Source of the DNA: Arcobacter sp.
GTDB taxonomy: Bacteria; Campylobacterota; Campylobacteria; Campylobacterales; Arcobacteraceae
Length of the DNA stretch: 7,666 bases
Assembly (NCBI GenBank): GCA_016744485.1
Contig: JADGEG010000097.1
Location: forward strand, 1 to 7,666
Direction: 5' to 3'
The notes below the pieces were generated by a model that saw only the letters and a program-made list of their open reading frames with translations, did no database searches and was not told the origin of the DNA. Both the position numbers and the translations under genes were made by a program. Numbering within the stretch: the stretch's first letter is position 1; every line of letters begins with the position of its first letter. Shown here one piece after another: positions 1 to 6,151 of the stretch.

Positions 1-1058
1 TTATCAAGTATTTGTATATATATTAAATCGTCTATATTATTATCATTTAATAAATAAGATACCCCAATTAAAGATGAATAATTAACCCAATTATAAGAAG
101 CATCAGAACCTAAAAGTTTTAAATTTTCTAATAAAACACTATCAATATCTGATATTGAATTAGCAACTATAAAATTTTTCCTATCTTTTTTTTGTGTTAA
201 TTTTATTAATAAGGGTGTATAGTTTAGTTGGGTTGATAAAATTACATAAGGATATATTTCAAAAGCAGTTAATTGTGATAAAATCATAGATGTTTGAATA
301 ATAGGAGTATTTAAAACCAAGGTACTAGAAAAATTTTTTCTATCTTCTACTAGGTTTTTAAAATTATTATTTTTCATTTTTACAGTTTTTATCTTTAAAA
401 TAGGAGAAAAAATATTTTTATAATAATTCTTTAGTTTATTTCCTATAAATGAGGGATAATAAAACATAGTATTCTTATCATTAGTAAAATGTTTTAATAA
501 AGTTAATTGTTCAATATAAGAAATACCTCCAAAAATAAAATTATCATTATTCGTAATAATTTCTTGTTTATTTATTAGAGGAAAATAAATATCAAGTTCT
601 TTAGTATTTTTAGATAACTTAAGTTCAGTAAAACCTTTTTTTGTAAACAAGGCTATAACTTTACTTATATTTTGTTTTTTGATTAAAGCTAATTTATTTT
701 CTATATTAATATTACTTTCATCAATAGTATCAAATGTATACATTTTAAATTTTTGATTTTTATGTAATAAATATGCACTTATTGTATTAATTGTTGACTT
801 AGCATATTTACCTATTCTATGTGAGGGATACATAATAGCTATTGTATTATGATTTAATACTTTTTCTTGTATTTTTTCATTGCTTATTTCAATGCTATGT
901 TCCAATTCTATTTTTGTTTTATTTTGTCTTTGTATTTTTTTTTCATTTGTATGATTTGTTTGTATATTTTGAACTTTGTTTTCAAAATTAATAATTTCTT
1001 TACTAGTACATCCTACAAATAATATTATACAAATAAAAATAAAAATTAAATATTTCAT
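1..1058 (-). CDS. Lipoprotein with periplasmic-binding-like region (3' end outside window)
   Basis: An open frame of 352 codons runs from ATG at 1058 to the left edge without a stop, so the C-terminus is missing. The N-terminus is a lipoprotein signal: Lys2, a hydrophobic stretch, then LFVGC with the lipidated Cys at residue 17. A polar Asn/Lys/Gln-rich linker follows to about residue 70, and then an alpha/beta region beginning NTIAIMYPSHRIGKYAKSTI. That opening, and a later segment with LLGSDASYNWVNYSSLIG, recall the periplasmic-binding fold of LpoA-type penicillin-binding-protein activators, which sit in the outer membrane and stimulate peptidoglycan synthases. This likeness is weak and the function is inferred. 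The start overlaps the stop of the upstream glycosylase gene as ATGA, so the two are probably translationally coupled. It is the third gene of a fliP-led transcription unit. Confidence 0.75.
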   Translation of the reverse strand, partial: MKYLIFIFICIILFVGCTSKEIINFENKVQNIQTNHTNEKKIQRQNKTKIELEHSIEISNEKIQEKVLNHNTIAIMYPSHRIGKYAKSTINTISAYLLHKNQKFKMYTFDTIDESNINIENKLALIKKQNISKVIALFTKKGFTELKLSKNTKELDIYFPLINKQEIITNNDNFIFGGISYIEQLTLLKHFTNDKNTMFYYPSFIGNKLKNYYKNIFSPILKIKTVKMKNNNFKNLVEDRKNFSSTLVLNTPIIQTSMILSQLTAFEIYPYVILSTQLNYTPLLIKLTQKKDRKNFIVANSISDIDSVLLENLKLLGSDASYNWVNYSSLIGVSYLLNDNNIDDLIYIQILD

Positions 1059-1711
1059 GTTTTTCCCAATATATGTTTTACTTTTAATAAATCTTGATAT
1101 GATTCTTGTTTAGAAGAAGGGTTTCTTAATAAAAATTTTTGTTCTTGTGTTATGAATGTTTTATAGCCATTGAATAATAATATTTGACCAATATTTTGTT
1201 GAAATGAACTAGAATCTTTATATAAATATGAGTATACTTTTTCACCTAATAATACAATAACTTTAGGATTTATTAATTCTATTTGTTTATAAAGATATGC
1301 ACTACAGGTATTAAAATAAGAATTAATCGTACTATTATTATCAATACATTTGATAGTATTTGTTATATATATATCATTCGTCGATAAATTTAGAATATCT
1401 TTTATGGTAGTTTTTAATAATTCACCACTTTGTTCTAAATAAAATTTACCCATTTTATCTTCACTATAATTTGGCTGTTCTTGAATAATCATTAAAGAAG
1501 CATTCATATTACCTTGACCAAAGAGTACATTTTTTCTAGTTTTTGATAAATTACATAAATAACAATTATTTACAAGAGAATTTAAAGAATTCATTGAGTT
1601 GGATAAATATACATTATTGATTTTAGTTTGAGAAAAGTTTATATTATTATGGTAAGAATACCCAAAAGATTTTAAAAAATGTAAATTATATAATAAATTA
1701 TTCTTTAACAT
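1055..1711 (-). CDS. Uracil-DNA glycosylase family 4-like protein with degenerate active-site motifs
   Basis: The 218-residue protein has the layout of family 4 (iron-sulfur) uracil-DNA glycosylases. CxxC at Cys50/Cys53 and two later cysteines at 122 and 136 fit the [4Fe-4S] ligand set. The segment ED...G...SGELL after motif A, ITNTIKC around 116-122, and LLRNPSSKQESYQDL near the C-terminus match family blocks. The usual catalytic motifs are altered: GEAPG reads QEQPN (77-81), and the His of the HPxxLLRNP motif appears replaced by Glu190, six residues before Arg196. Family members remove uracil from DNA; whether this one does is doubtful. ATG at 1711 is preferred; a TTG lies directly before it (1714), and neither has a good ribosome binding site. 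It starts 55 nt after the fliP stop and overlaps the lipoprotein gene by 4 nt. Confidence 0.8.
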   Translation of the reverse strand: MLKNNLLYNLHFLKSFGYSYHNNINFSQTKINNVYLSNSMNSLNSLVNNCYLCNLSKTRKNVLFGQGNMNASLMIIQEQPNYSEDKMGKFYLEQSGELLKTTIKDILNLSTNDIYITNTIKCIDNNSTINSYFNTCSAYLYKQIELINPKVIVLLGEKVYSYLYKDSSSFQQNIGQILLFNGYKTFITQEQKFLLRNPSSKQESYQDLLKVKHILGKT

Positions 1712-1766
1712 CAAGGATTGTACAACAATATTACTTTTACTTTTATAAAATATAAAATAAAAATAT

Positions 1767-2495
1767 TTATTTAAAAGATTGGGCTAAATTACCTATAATT
1801 AATGCCCATCCATCAATAATAATAAAAAAAATCAATTTAATAGGTAATGAAATCATAACAGGTGGCAACATCATCATACCTAAAGACATAAGAATAGAAG
1901 CTATAATAATATCAATGACCAAAAAAGGTAAAAAAATTAAAAAACCTATTTCAAAGGCCGTTTTTAGTTCACTAATCATAAAAGCAGGAACAAGTAAAGT
2001 AAGTGCAATATCATCTATATTTTTTGGATTTTCTTCTTTTTTAATTCTATAAAAAAGTGCTAGATCCTTTTCTCTTGTATTTTTAATCATGAAATCTTTA
2101 AAGGGTTTTATTCCTTTTTCAAAGGCTACAGTATAAGAAATTTTCTTATCCATATAAGGTATTATTCCTTCATCCCAAGATTTTTTTGCATAAGGTTCCA
2201 TAATAAAAATTGTTAAAATCAAAGATAATGAAATGATAATCTGATTTGGTGGAGTTTGTTGTAAACCCATAGCTTGTCTTAGAAGTGAAAATACAATCAT
2301 CAATCTTGTAAAACTAGTAATCATTAACAATAAACTTGGTGCTAGTACTAAAAGAGTTAATATTATAAGGATATTAATAGTTTTAACAAACTGTTCAGGT
2401 TCTTCAAGTGCAGAGACAGACAAGTTAATCATAGGTGCTTCATCTGCTCCATAAAGTGCTATTGAAAAAATTATTAAACTTAAAATTAGTTTCAA
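1767..2495 (-). CDS. fliP: Flagellar biosynthesis protein FliP
   Basis: This is a complete 242-residue FliP, a core membrane subunit of the flagellar type III export gate, which forms the FliP5-FliQ4-FliR1 channel at the base of the flagellum. The sequence shows a cleavable signal peptide (about residues 1-16), a first membrane segment around 40-60, the conserved TSFTRLMIVFSLLRQAMG block followed by QQTPPNQ (60-85), a second membrane segment at 85-101, a cytoplasmic/periplasmic loop, and the family signature PAFMISELKTAFEIGF at 170-185 with two further membrane segments. The start is TTG at 2495: an in-frame stop lies only nine bases upstream, and AAGGAT sits 5-7 bases before it. A short ORF ends inside this start codon (TTGA overlap). 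It is the first recognisable gene of a unit with the glycosylase and lipoprotein genes. Length is normal and no defects were seen. Confidence 0.97.
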   Translation of the reverse strand: MKLILSLIIFSIALYGADEAPMINLSVSALEEPEQFVKTINILIILTLLVLAPSLLLMITSFTRLMIVFSLLRQAMGLQQTPPNQIIISLSLILTIFIMEPYAKKSWDEGIIPYMDKKISYTVAFEKGIKPFKDFMIKNTREKDLALFYRIKKEENPKNIDDIALTLLVPAFMISELKTAFEIGFLIFLPFLVIDIIIASILMSLGMMMLPPVMISLPIKLIFFIIIDGWALIIGNLAQSFK

Positions 2496-2578
2496 TAAAA
2501 ATCCTTAAATAAAATTAATAGCAATGATAACAAAAATATGATTAAAGATATTATATATTCTGATTTTACAATAGACAT
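2492..2578 (-). CDS. Candidate 28-residue membrane peptide ORF upstream of fliP
   Basis: An ATG at 2578 opens a 28-codon frame whose product starts MSIVKSEYIIS and is then almost entirely Ile/Leu/Phe, ending KDFY, so it would form one transmembrane helix. Its TGA (2494-2492) overlaps the TTG start of fliP by two bases, an arrangement typical of translational coupling. Against it, no good ribosome binding site precedes the ATG, and a TATTAT box on the minus strand at 2588-2583 would, if it is the fliP -10 element, place transcription start about at this ATG. No family is recognised. It could be a real leader peptide or simply the 5' untranslated region of fliP. Confidence 0.3.
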   Translation of the reverse strand: MSIVKSEYIISLIIFLLSLLLILFKDFY

Positions 2579-2626
2579 ATTGATAATACCCAAAAGAGTA
2601 AATTTATTTTTAAAGTTTAAAAAGGA

Positions 2627-2632
2627 TATAAT
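2627..2632 (+). promoter_or_regulatory. Putative -10 box for the tautomerase gene
   Basis: A perfect TATAAT hexamer lies 37 bases before the tautomerase ATG, preceded by GGA and by T- and A-rich tracts. Campylobacterota sigma-70 promoters rely on the -10 box and periodic AT tracts rather than a clear -35 box, and none is obvious here. Transcription would start near 2639, giving a leader of about 30 bases. Confidence 0.55.
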
Positions 2633-2669
2633 CTTATTTAATATTTAATATTTAATATAAAGGAAAATT

Positions 2670-2867
2670 ATGCCAATAGCAACTATCAATATCTTAGAAG
2701 GTAGAAATGATGAACAAAAAGAAAATTTAATTATAAGTGTGACTGAGGCTATAAGTAAGTCTATTAGTTCCCCTAAGGAAAATATTAGAATCATAATTAA
2801 TGAAATGCCAAAACAACATTTTGCAATTGCAGGACAAAGTGTGAAAAAGTCTCAAAAGAAGAAATAA
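2670..2867 (+). CDS. 4-oxalocrotonate tautomerase-family protein
   Basis: This is a complete 65-residue small tautomerase. After removal of Met, Pro1 is the N-terminal catalytic base, and the family's other key residues are in place: Arg11 (in EGRNDEQK), Arg39 (in NIRIIINE) and Phe50 (in QHFAIAG). Enzymes of this family are hexamers of small beta-alpha-beta subunits that move double bonds between enol and keto forms of 2-oxo acids, for example 2-hydroxymuconate. No other aromatic-degradation genes are in view, so the natural substrate cannot be named. The start is supported by AAAGGA seven bases upstream, with a TATAAT box further up. It is divergent from fliP. A short inverted-repeat element starts two bases after the stop, and no terminator hairpin is visible between them. 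Confidence 0.92.
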   Translation: MPIATINILEGRNDEQKENLIISVTEAISKSISSPKENIRIIINEMPKQHFAIAGQSVKKSQKKK

Positions 2868-2869
2868 TA

Positions 2870-2896
2870 GAGAGTGTAAAATAACTGTGTAAACCT
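2870..2896 (+). repeat. Left terminal inverted repeat
   Basis: This 27-base copy starts two bases after the tautomerase stop codon. It pairs with 3024-3051 over its whole length with one single-base gap and one terminal mismatch. Confidence 0.85.
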
Positions 2897-2906
2897 AAAA
2901 AATTGA

Positions 2907-2929
2907 ATATTTGGTAAACTACCAAATAT
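2907..2929. repeat. Perfect 10-bp palindrome inside the element
   Basis: ATATTTGGTA and its exact complement TACCAAATAT flank the three bases AAC. It lies just inside the left terminal repeat and directly before ATG at 2928-2930. It could be an operator or hairpin belonging to the parent element, or a chance product of AT-rich sequence, although the GG/CC core makes chance less likely. Confidence 0.5.
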
Positions 2930-3023
2930 GACAGATAAAATAGGATTTACATATGAGTTTAATAAACCATGAAGAATTAATAAAACAATTAGCATTAGGA
3001 GAAGTTATTAAAAAGAAACTAGT

Positions 3024-3051
3024 GGGTTTACACAGTTATTTTTACACTCTC
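3024..3051 (-). repeat. Right terminal inverted repeat
   Basis: This 28-base copy, read on the minus strand, provides the last eight codons and the stop of the truncated exported-protein gene that it interrupts. Confidence 0.85.
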
Positions 3052-3155
3052 AATTTTATACCTTTGATATCAAAATTAGAAACATCTACAGGATAAAGTG
3101 CAGAACTAAACATCCCAAGAAATAAAAATATTAAAATTTTATTTACACTTAACAT
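3027..3155 (-). pseudogene. Small exported protein, truncated by the inverted-repeat element
   Basis: A 42-codon frame starts at ATG 3155. The first 35 codons encode a signal peptide (MLSVNKILIFLFLGMFSSAL) followed by YPVDVSNFDIKGIKL. The remaining codons (ESVKITV, stop) are read from the right terminal repeat of the mobile element. The motif FDIKGIKL resembles the start of the mature region of small periplasmic proteins I associate with Arcobacter, where a longer domain follows; this is memory-based inference. The missing C-terminal part is not found beyond the element, where the tautomerase gene stands instead. The start lies close behind, or overlaps, the end of the upstream exported-protein gene, so the two probably formed an operon. 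Confidence 0.6.
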
Positions 3156-3340
3156 AATCAACTTTCATTTTTGTATTTCTTATAAGCTTTATTCTCTGCT
3201 TCACCTTTGTTGTTTGCAACAACTTTTATAAAACCTTTATAGTCGCCACCTACATATCTTGAACACTCGTACTTCATTGAAGCATTTATCATACTTGATA
3301 AAGTTACCAATGCAGTTAATTCTAAAATTATTCTCTTCAT
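3139..3340 (-). pseudogene. Small exported two-cysteine protein with probable 1-nt frameshift
   Basis: The frame from ATG 3340 encodes a signal peptide ending about SMINA and a mature part starting SMKYECSRYVGG, with a Lys/Asn/Glu-rich helix (NNKGEAENKAYKKYK). As read it stops at 3158 after 60 residues with KNES. Removing one A from the A5 run (plus-strand T5 at 3168-3172) gives KYKMKVDYVKCK and a stop at 3139, about 64 residues, supplying a second cysteine. A KVDYVKC-type ending suits a disulfide-bonded periplasmic protein, so I favour a frameshift, but the 60-residue reading could be real. No function is recognised. The ribosome binding site is weak. The truncated exported-protein gene follows immediately downstream. 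Confidence 0.55.
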
Positions 3341-3629
3341 TGAGAAGCCCCGAAAGTTAACTAACTATAAATATAGCTGTGGTCAATTTTCTTTGAATAC
3401 TGAGCATAAAGCCTGAGTTAAGCGACAAGGAGATTTGATATAGTAAAAATTCAACTTTCATTTAACTAATTTCTATAGACACAAGCCTAGTATTTTCGGA
3501 GTATAGCCTTGTTCGATTTCTACGATTTGTTAGTCTTTTAGTTAGTATTATTTTAAAATAACAGTTTTATCCAATATTATATTATAGAACTACAATACAA
3601 TTATATTAAATTAAACTCAAGGAGACATA
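3341..3629. other. Non-coding region, less AT-rich than its surroundings
   Basis: No credible gene was found in these 289 bases. G+C over the first 200 is about 32% by my count, higher than the neighbouring sequence. It contains the hairpin at 3481-3512. A 13-base sequence, TCAACTTTCATTT, at 3451-3463 is repeated at 3158-3170 over the end of the small exported-protein gene. The last part (3575-3585) has TATTAT-like boxes that could drive the BacA-like gene. It may hold a small RNA, a leader, or the scar of a lost gene. Confidence 0.4.
3481..3512. other. Imperfect hairpin, possible structured RNA
   Basis: ACAAG pairs with CTTGT, then after a C/C mismatch CTA pairs with TAG, then after a bulged G four more pairs close a loop around TTCGG. 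An outer AACTAA (3464-3469) can also pair with TTAGTT (3538-3543). There is no T-run directly after it on the plus strand, so it is not a standard terminator. Strand and function are unknown. Confidence 0.35.
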
Positions 3630-4256
3630 ATGATTTTATTAAATAAATCATCTATTAGTAAATGTGTAAATAATATTAAATTTGCAACACTAGGTCCAAA
3701 TGGTACAAGTAGTGAATTTGTTACTAAACAGTTATTTAAACATATTCAATGTGACTTATCAAATATTGAGCTTTTTGATACTTATGAAAAAGCTTTAGAT
3801 AATGTTAAAAATGGCATTTCAAATTCTCTTTTAGTTGCTAATACTTATCATGGTATTAATAACTTTTATATGGATAGTGATATAGAACTGATAGCTACAT
3901 TTATAGAAAATACTCCACAGTATGGTATAGTTTCATAATATGATTATGATATCTCATTTATCAATGATAAAAGCATCATTAAGATTGCTTCCCATCATGC
4001 ACCCACAAAAAAGTTAGACAATTACAACAGCAGTATTTTTAAAGATAAAAAATTTGAAGTTACTCTTTATGATTCCACAAGTGCTGCTACAAAAAGTGTC
4101 AAAGATGGTGTGTTTGATTTGTGTCTTACAAATGCACAAGCTGTAGATATGTATGGTTTAAAATTTGTATCAAATCTTACAAATATATCTATGGTTTGGA
4201 GTATATTTGGTAAATCTGATATGTTGGCAAGTTTTGCATTGATCAAAACAATATAA
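3630..4256 (+). pseudogene. BacA-like prephenate decarboxylase/dehydratase-fold protein, interrupted by TAA
   Basis: The frame starts at ATG 3630 behind a strong AAGGAG (3619-3624) and reads 102 codons to TAA at 3936-3938, then continues in the same frame with YDYDISF for another 105 codons to TAA at 4254. The full length of about 208 residues matches BacA, the prephenate decarboxylase of bacilysin synthesis (about 204). Family blocks lie on both sides of the stop: TLGPNGTSSE (20-29), ANTYHGINNFYM (70-81), ENTPQYGI (93-100), and later YDSTSAATKSVKDGVFDLCLTN and WSIFGK. Enzymes of this fold act on prephenate from the shikimate pathway; the specific reaction here is unknown. The internal stop falls after YGIVS and would leave only half the domain, so the gene is probably inactive. 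A DUF2000 gene follows directly. Confidence 0.75.
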
Positions 4257-4684
4257 ATTTAAAAAAGAAAAATAAAATAAAATGTCTAATATTAATAGAT
4301 GAAAGTTTTCCTTTAGGGCTTATTGCAAATAGTGCAAGTGTGTTATCTTTTTTTTTAGGTAAAAAAGTGGATGGTTTAATTGGATATGATTTAGAAGATA
4401 TTCAAAATAGGATACATACGGGTATTACAACTATGCCAATACCTATTTAAAAAAGTAATGTTCCACAATTAAAAGAGCTTAGAGCGACTTTGTTTGATGA
4501 AAAATATCAGGAGTGTTTGGTTATAGACTTTACAAATGCTGCACAATCAACAAAAACTTACAAGGATTATTCTAATGCTATTAGTTCCATGTCTTTGGAT
4601 CAATTATAGTATTTAGGTATTGCTATTTATGAACCTAAAAAACTTGTAAATAAGTTAGTTGGTAGTATAGGATTATTAAGATGA
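4253..4684 (+). pseudogene. DUF2000 family protein, two in-frame stops and no start codon
   Basis: One frame shows a nearly complete DUF2000 protein: KCLILIDESFPLGLIANSA, then FFLGKKVDGLIGYD, HTGITTMPIPI, LVIDFTNAAQSTKTYKDY and YLGIAIYEPKKLVNKLVGS ending LLR. DUF2000 belongs to the peptidyl-tRNA hydrolase 2-like fold and has no settled role. The frame is broken by TAA at 4448-4450 (after PIPI, where the family usually has Leu) and TAG at 4607-4609 (before YLGIA). There is no ATG, GTG or TTG in frame after the preceding stop at 4217-4219, so the given start is only where the gene departs from its neighbour. The true start may have overlapped the end of the BacA-like gene and been lost. The TGA at 4682-4684 overlaps the next ATG as ATGA. 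Confidence 0.75.
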
Positions 4685-4746
4685 ATGCAAATATGATATG
4701 TATCCAAGCAAAATCATTTATGATGGGTAAAGACAACTTCAATTAA
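4681..4746 (+). pseudogene. Remnant of an FGE-sulfatase (formylglycine-generating-enzyme-like) gene start
   Basis: A 21-codon frame begins at ATG 4681, overlapping the DUF2000 stop as ATGA, and contains NMICIQAKSFMMGKDNFN before TAA. This resembles the first strand of FGE-sulfatase/SUMF1 domains (NMVxIPGGxFxMGSDxFYP), spaced identically. Proteins of this fold include formylglycine-generating enzymes and iron-dependent sulfoxide synthases such as EgtB. After DNFN the resemblance ends and sequence of a different gene begins, so only the first 20 or so codons remain. The match is short and the identification tentative, but the overlap with DUF2000 argues that a translated gene once began here. 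Confidence 0.4.
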
Positions 4747-5953
4747 TAAAACTGAAATAGAAGATTGGACATATACTACGAGAGGTGGTTTTAAGTATAA
4801 ACTGCAAAAAAATAGATGGGTAAAAATTGGTATCAATAATTCTACATTAGCTAGAAAATGGAAAGAAGCAGGATTTAGACCTTATAAAGATAAAGAAGTT
4901 GCTATTATAAAATCACTAAATAAAGCAAATATTTCAGTAGATAAATGTGATAAGTATTCACAGGTTATTGATAAATATTATGATAAACTCTCATCTTGTA
5001 AAAAAACATATTTACAAATTATTGAAATTGTGAATAAATATGGAATGGTATCATCAGAAGAATTTAAAATGATACTAAATGGTAATCAAAAAAATAAAAG
5101 AATAAACCAAAAAAATAAATATTGGGCTAATATTGGTGTTGACAATATTAAAGAAATAAAAAGTTGGCAAAAATTAAATTTTAAAATGACTAATAGTATG
5201 TATCGTAGAGAAGATAGTAAAATTATTAAAAAACTAATAGTAGCAGGACTTAATGCAAGATAATTTAAAGAATGGACTGATTTACATAATTCAGAAAGAG
5301 CTAGTTTAAAAGTTGATTATAATGACAGAAATAATATTCCTACTATTATAAAATGGATAAATAATGGCATTAAACTAGATGAAGCTAAAAAATGGAATGA
5401 AGTAAAAATAAAAATTGATGATATATTAAAATGGAAAAGAGTAAATATTTTAAGACCAACAAAAGCAAAATATTTAATGGATAATTTAATAACAATTATT
5501 GATATAAAAGAAGCTAAATTAAATAATATCCCTATTGAAGAAGTTGTAAAATGGAAAAGTCTTAAAATTATTTCATCTATTGCAAAAATAATAAAATTAA
5601 AAGAAGTCGGATATAGTAAACCTGATGAATTTAAAAAAGTTTGTAGCAAAGTTATAACTAATACAAACTTTATGTATAACAAGGAATCTAAACATAATAA
5701 TTATTGGTTCAGTGGTTCATTTAAAGTTAGTGAAATAAAATCAAATAATAAAATAGAAGTTTTAGTGCCAATTATTGGGATTAAAAAAGTTAATACAATT
5801 TCTGGTAAAGATTTTGATTTAAAAGTTGAAAACACTATAATTGAAGCAAATGATAAATTAAATAAATATTTTAAAGATAATAAATTTATTAGTGGAATAT
5901 TTAAAATTAGAAATGGTACATTTTTATCATACTTGGAGAGAATATCGTACTAG
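4724..5953 (+). pseudogene. Trp-rich protein with 13-14-residue repeats, 5' truncated, one internal stop
   Basis: A single frame is open from 4724 to TAG at 5951-5953, broken only by TAA at 5261-5263. About 409 codons remain. The composition (Lys, Asn, Ile, Trp) and repeat pattern continue unchanged across the stop. There is no ATG, GTG or TTG before GTG 5030, although similar protein sequence begins near 4748, so the 5' end has been lost at a junction with the FGE remnant. The repeat unit is roughly W-x3-(G/N)-(I/F)-x(4-5)-(A/I)-x2-W, seen as RWVKIGINNSTLARKW, YWANIGVDNIKEIKSW and KWINNGIKLDEAKKW. After about residue 310 a non-repetitive C-terminal region follows (NNYWFSGSFKVSEI to FLSYLERISY). 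I recognise no named family, signal peptide or membrane segment. Confidence 0.65.
5354..5473 (+). repeat. Coding tandem repeat, exact 39-nt period of aromatic codons
   Basis: TGG codons at 5354, 5393 and 5432 and a TAT (Tyr) codon at 5471 are spaced by exactly 39 bases, that is 13 residues. Each unit reads W/Y, about three polar residues, a hydrophobic pair (GI, KI, NI), then a helix ending in a basic residue before the next aromatic. The protein pattern is kept while the DNA has diverged, pointing to an old repeat under structural selection. Confidence 0.6.
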
Positions 5954-6151
5954 TAATACAGTTGTTATTATGTATATAATTGAAGTATGAACTATTATAC
6001 TAAGCACTATTATATTTTAATATAAAGAAACCATTTTAATTATTTTTGGATAGAATGTATTATGCTAAAGGCTTTGTTTTATTATTACTTTATTACGAGT
6101 CAAATACTATGTAAAGTATAAATAAAACTAATGGAGCATTAGGGCTTTAAA
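5954..6151. other. AT-rich intergenic region before the TPR/DUF2971 gene
   Basis: No gene was found in these 198 bases. An AT palindrome at 6010-6025 (TTATATT/AATATAA) and a 6-bp perfect hairpin at 6128-6142 (CTAATG, GAG, CATTAG) are present. The hairpin ends in AGGG (6141-6144), which is spaced correctly to be the ribosome binding site of ATG 6152, so folding could limit access to it. TATTAT near 6058 is a possible -10 box, with low confidence. Confidence 0.35.

Larger units (their letters stand above)
2870..3051. mobile_element. 182-bp MITE-like element with IS256-type terminal inverted repeats
   Basis: Two near-identical inverted copies bound this stretch: 2870-2896 and the complement of 3024-3051, both beginning GAGAGTGTAAAA and containing AACTGTGTAAACC, differing by one A and the last base. 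Ends with AACTGTGTAAA are typical of IS256/mutator-like elements, an assignment from memory. The 182 bases hold no transposase, so this is either a miniature non-autonomous element or an internally deleted insertion sequence. No 8-9 bp target duplication is seen (AAATAATA on the left against AATTTTAT on the right). The right end interrupts a minus-strand gene whose remainder is absent on the left, which suggests a deletion or recombination after insertion. Confidence 0.75.

Noticed and set aside
2928..3009. Short plus-strand reading frames inside the element as genes
   Set aside because: The frames are very short, one stops after MTDKIGFTYEFNKP and the other runs through the right terminal repeat into antisense of another gene. 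They are kept only as possible transposase relics.
2862..3060. Target-site duplication around the inverted-repeat element
   Set aside because: The 8-9 bases on each side (AAATAATA and AATTTTAT) do not match. This is treated as evidence for a deletion or recombination instead.
3350..3550. Integron attC site, suggested by GTTAAGC near 3415 and by a hairpin next to a small exported-protein gene
   Set aside because: I could not find a correctly oriented RYYYAAC partner and GTTRRRY core bounding one imperfect palindrome, and no integrase or second cassette is visible.
5030..5263. Independent 77-codon gene starting at GTG 5030
   Set aside because: The same frame is open upstream to 4724 and continues after TAA 5261 with the same repeat pattern, so it is a fragment of the larger Trp-repeat pseudogene.
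5317..5682. Minus-strand 121-codon open frame
   Set aside because: It lies wholly opposite the Trp-repeat gene, and its hydrophobic product is the usual antisense shadow of Lys/Asn/Glu-rich AT-rich coding sequence. It has no ribosome binding site or family resemblance.
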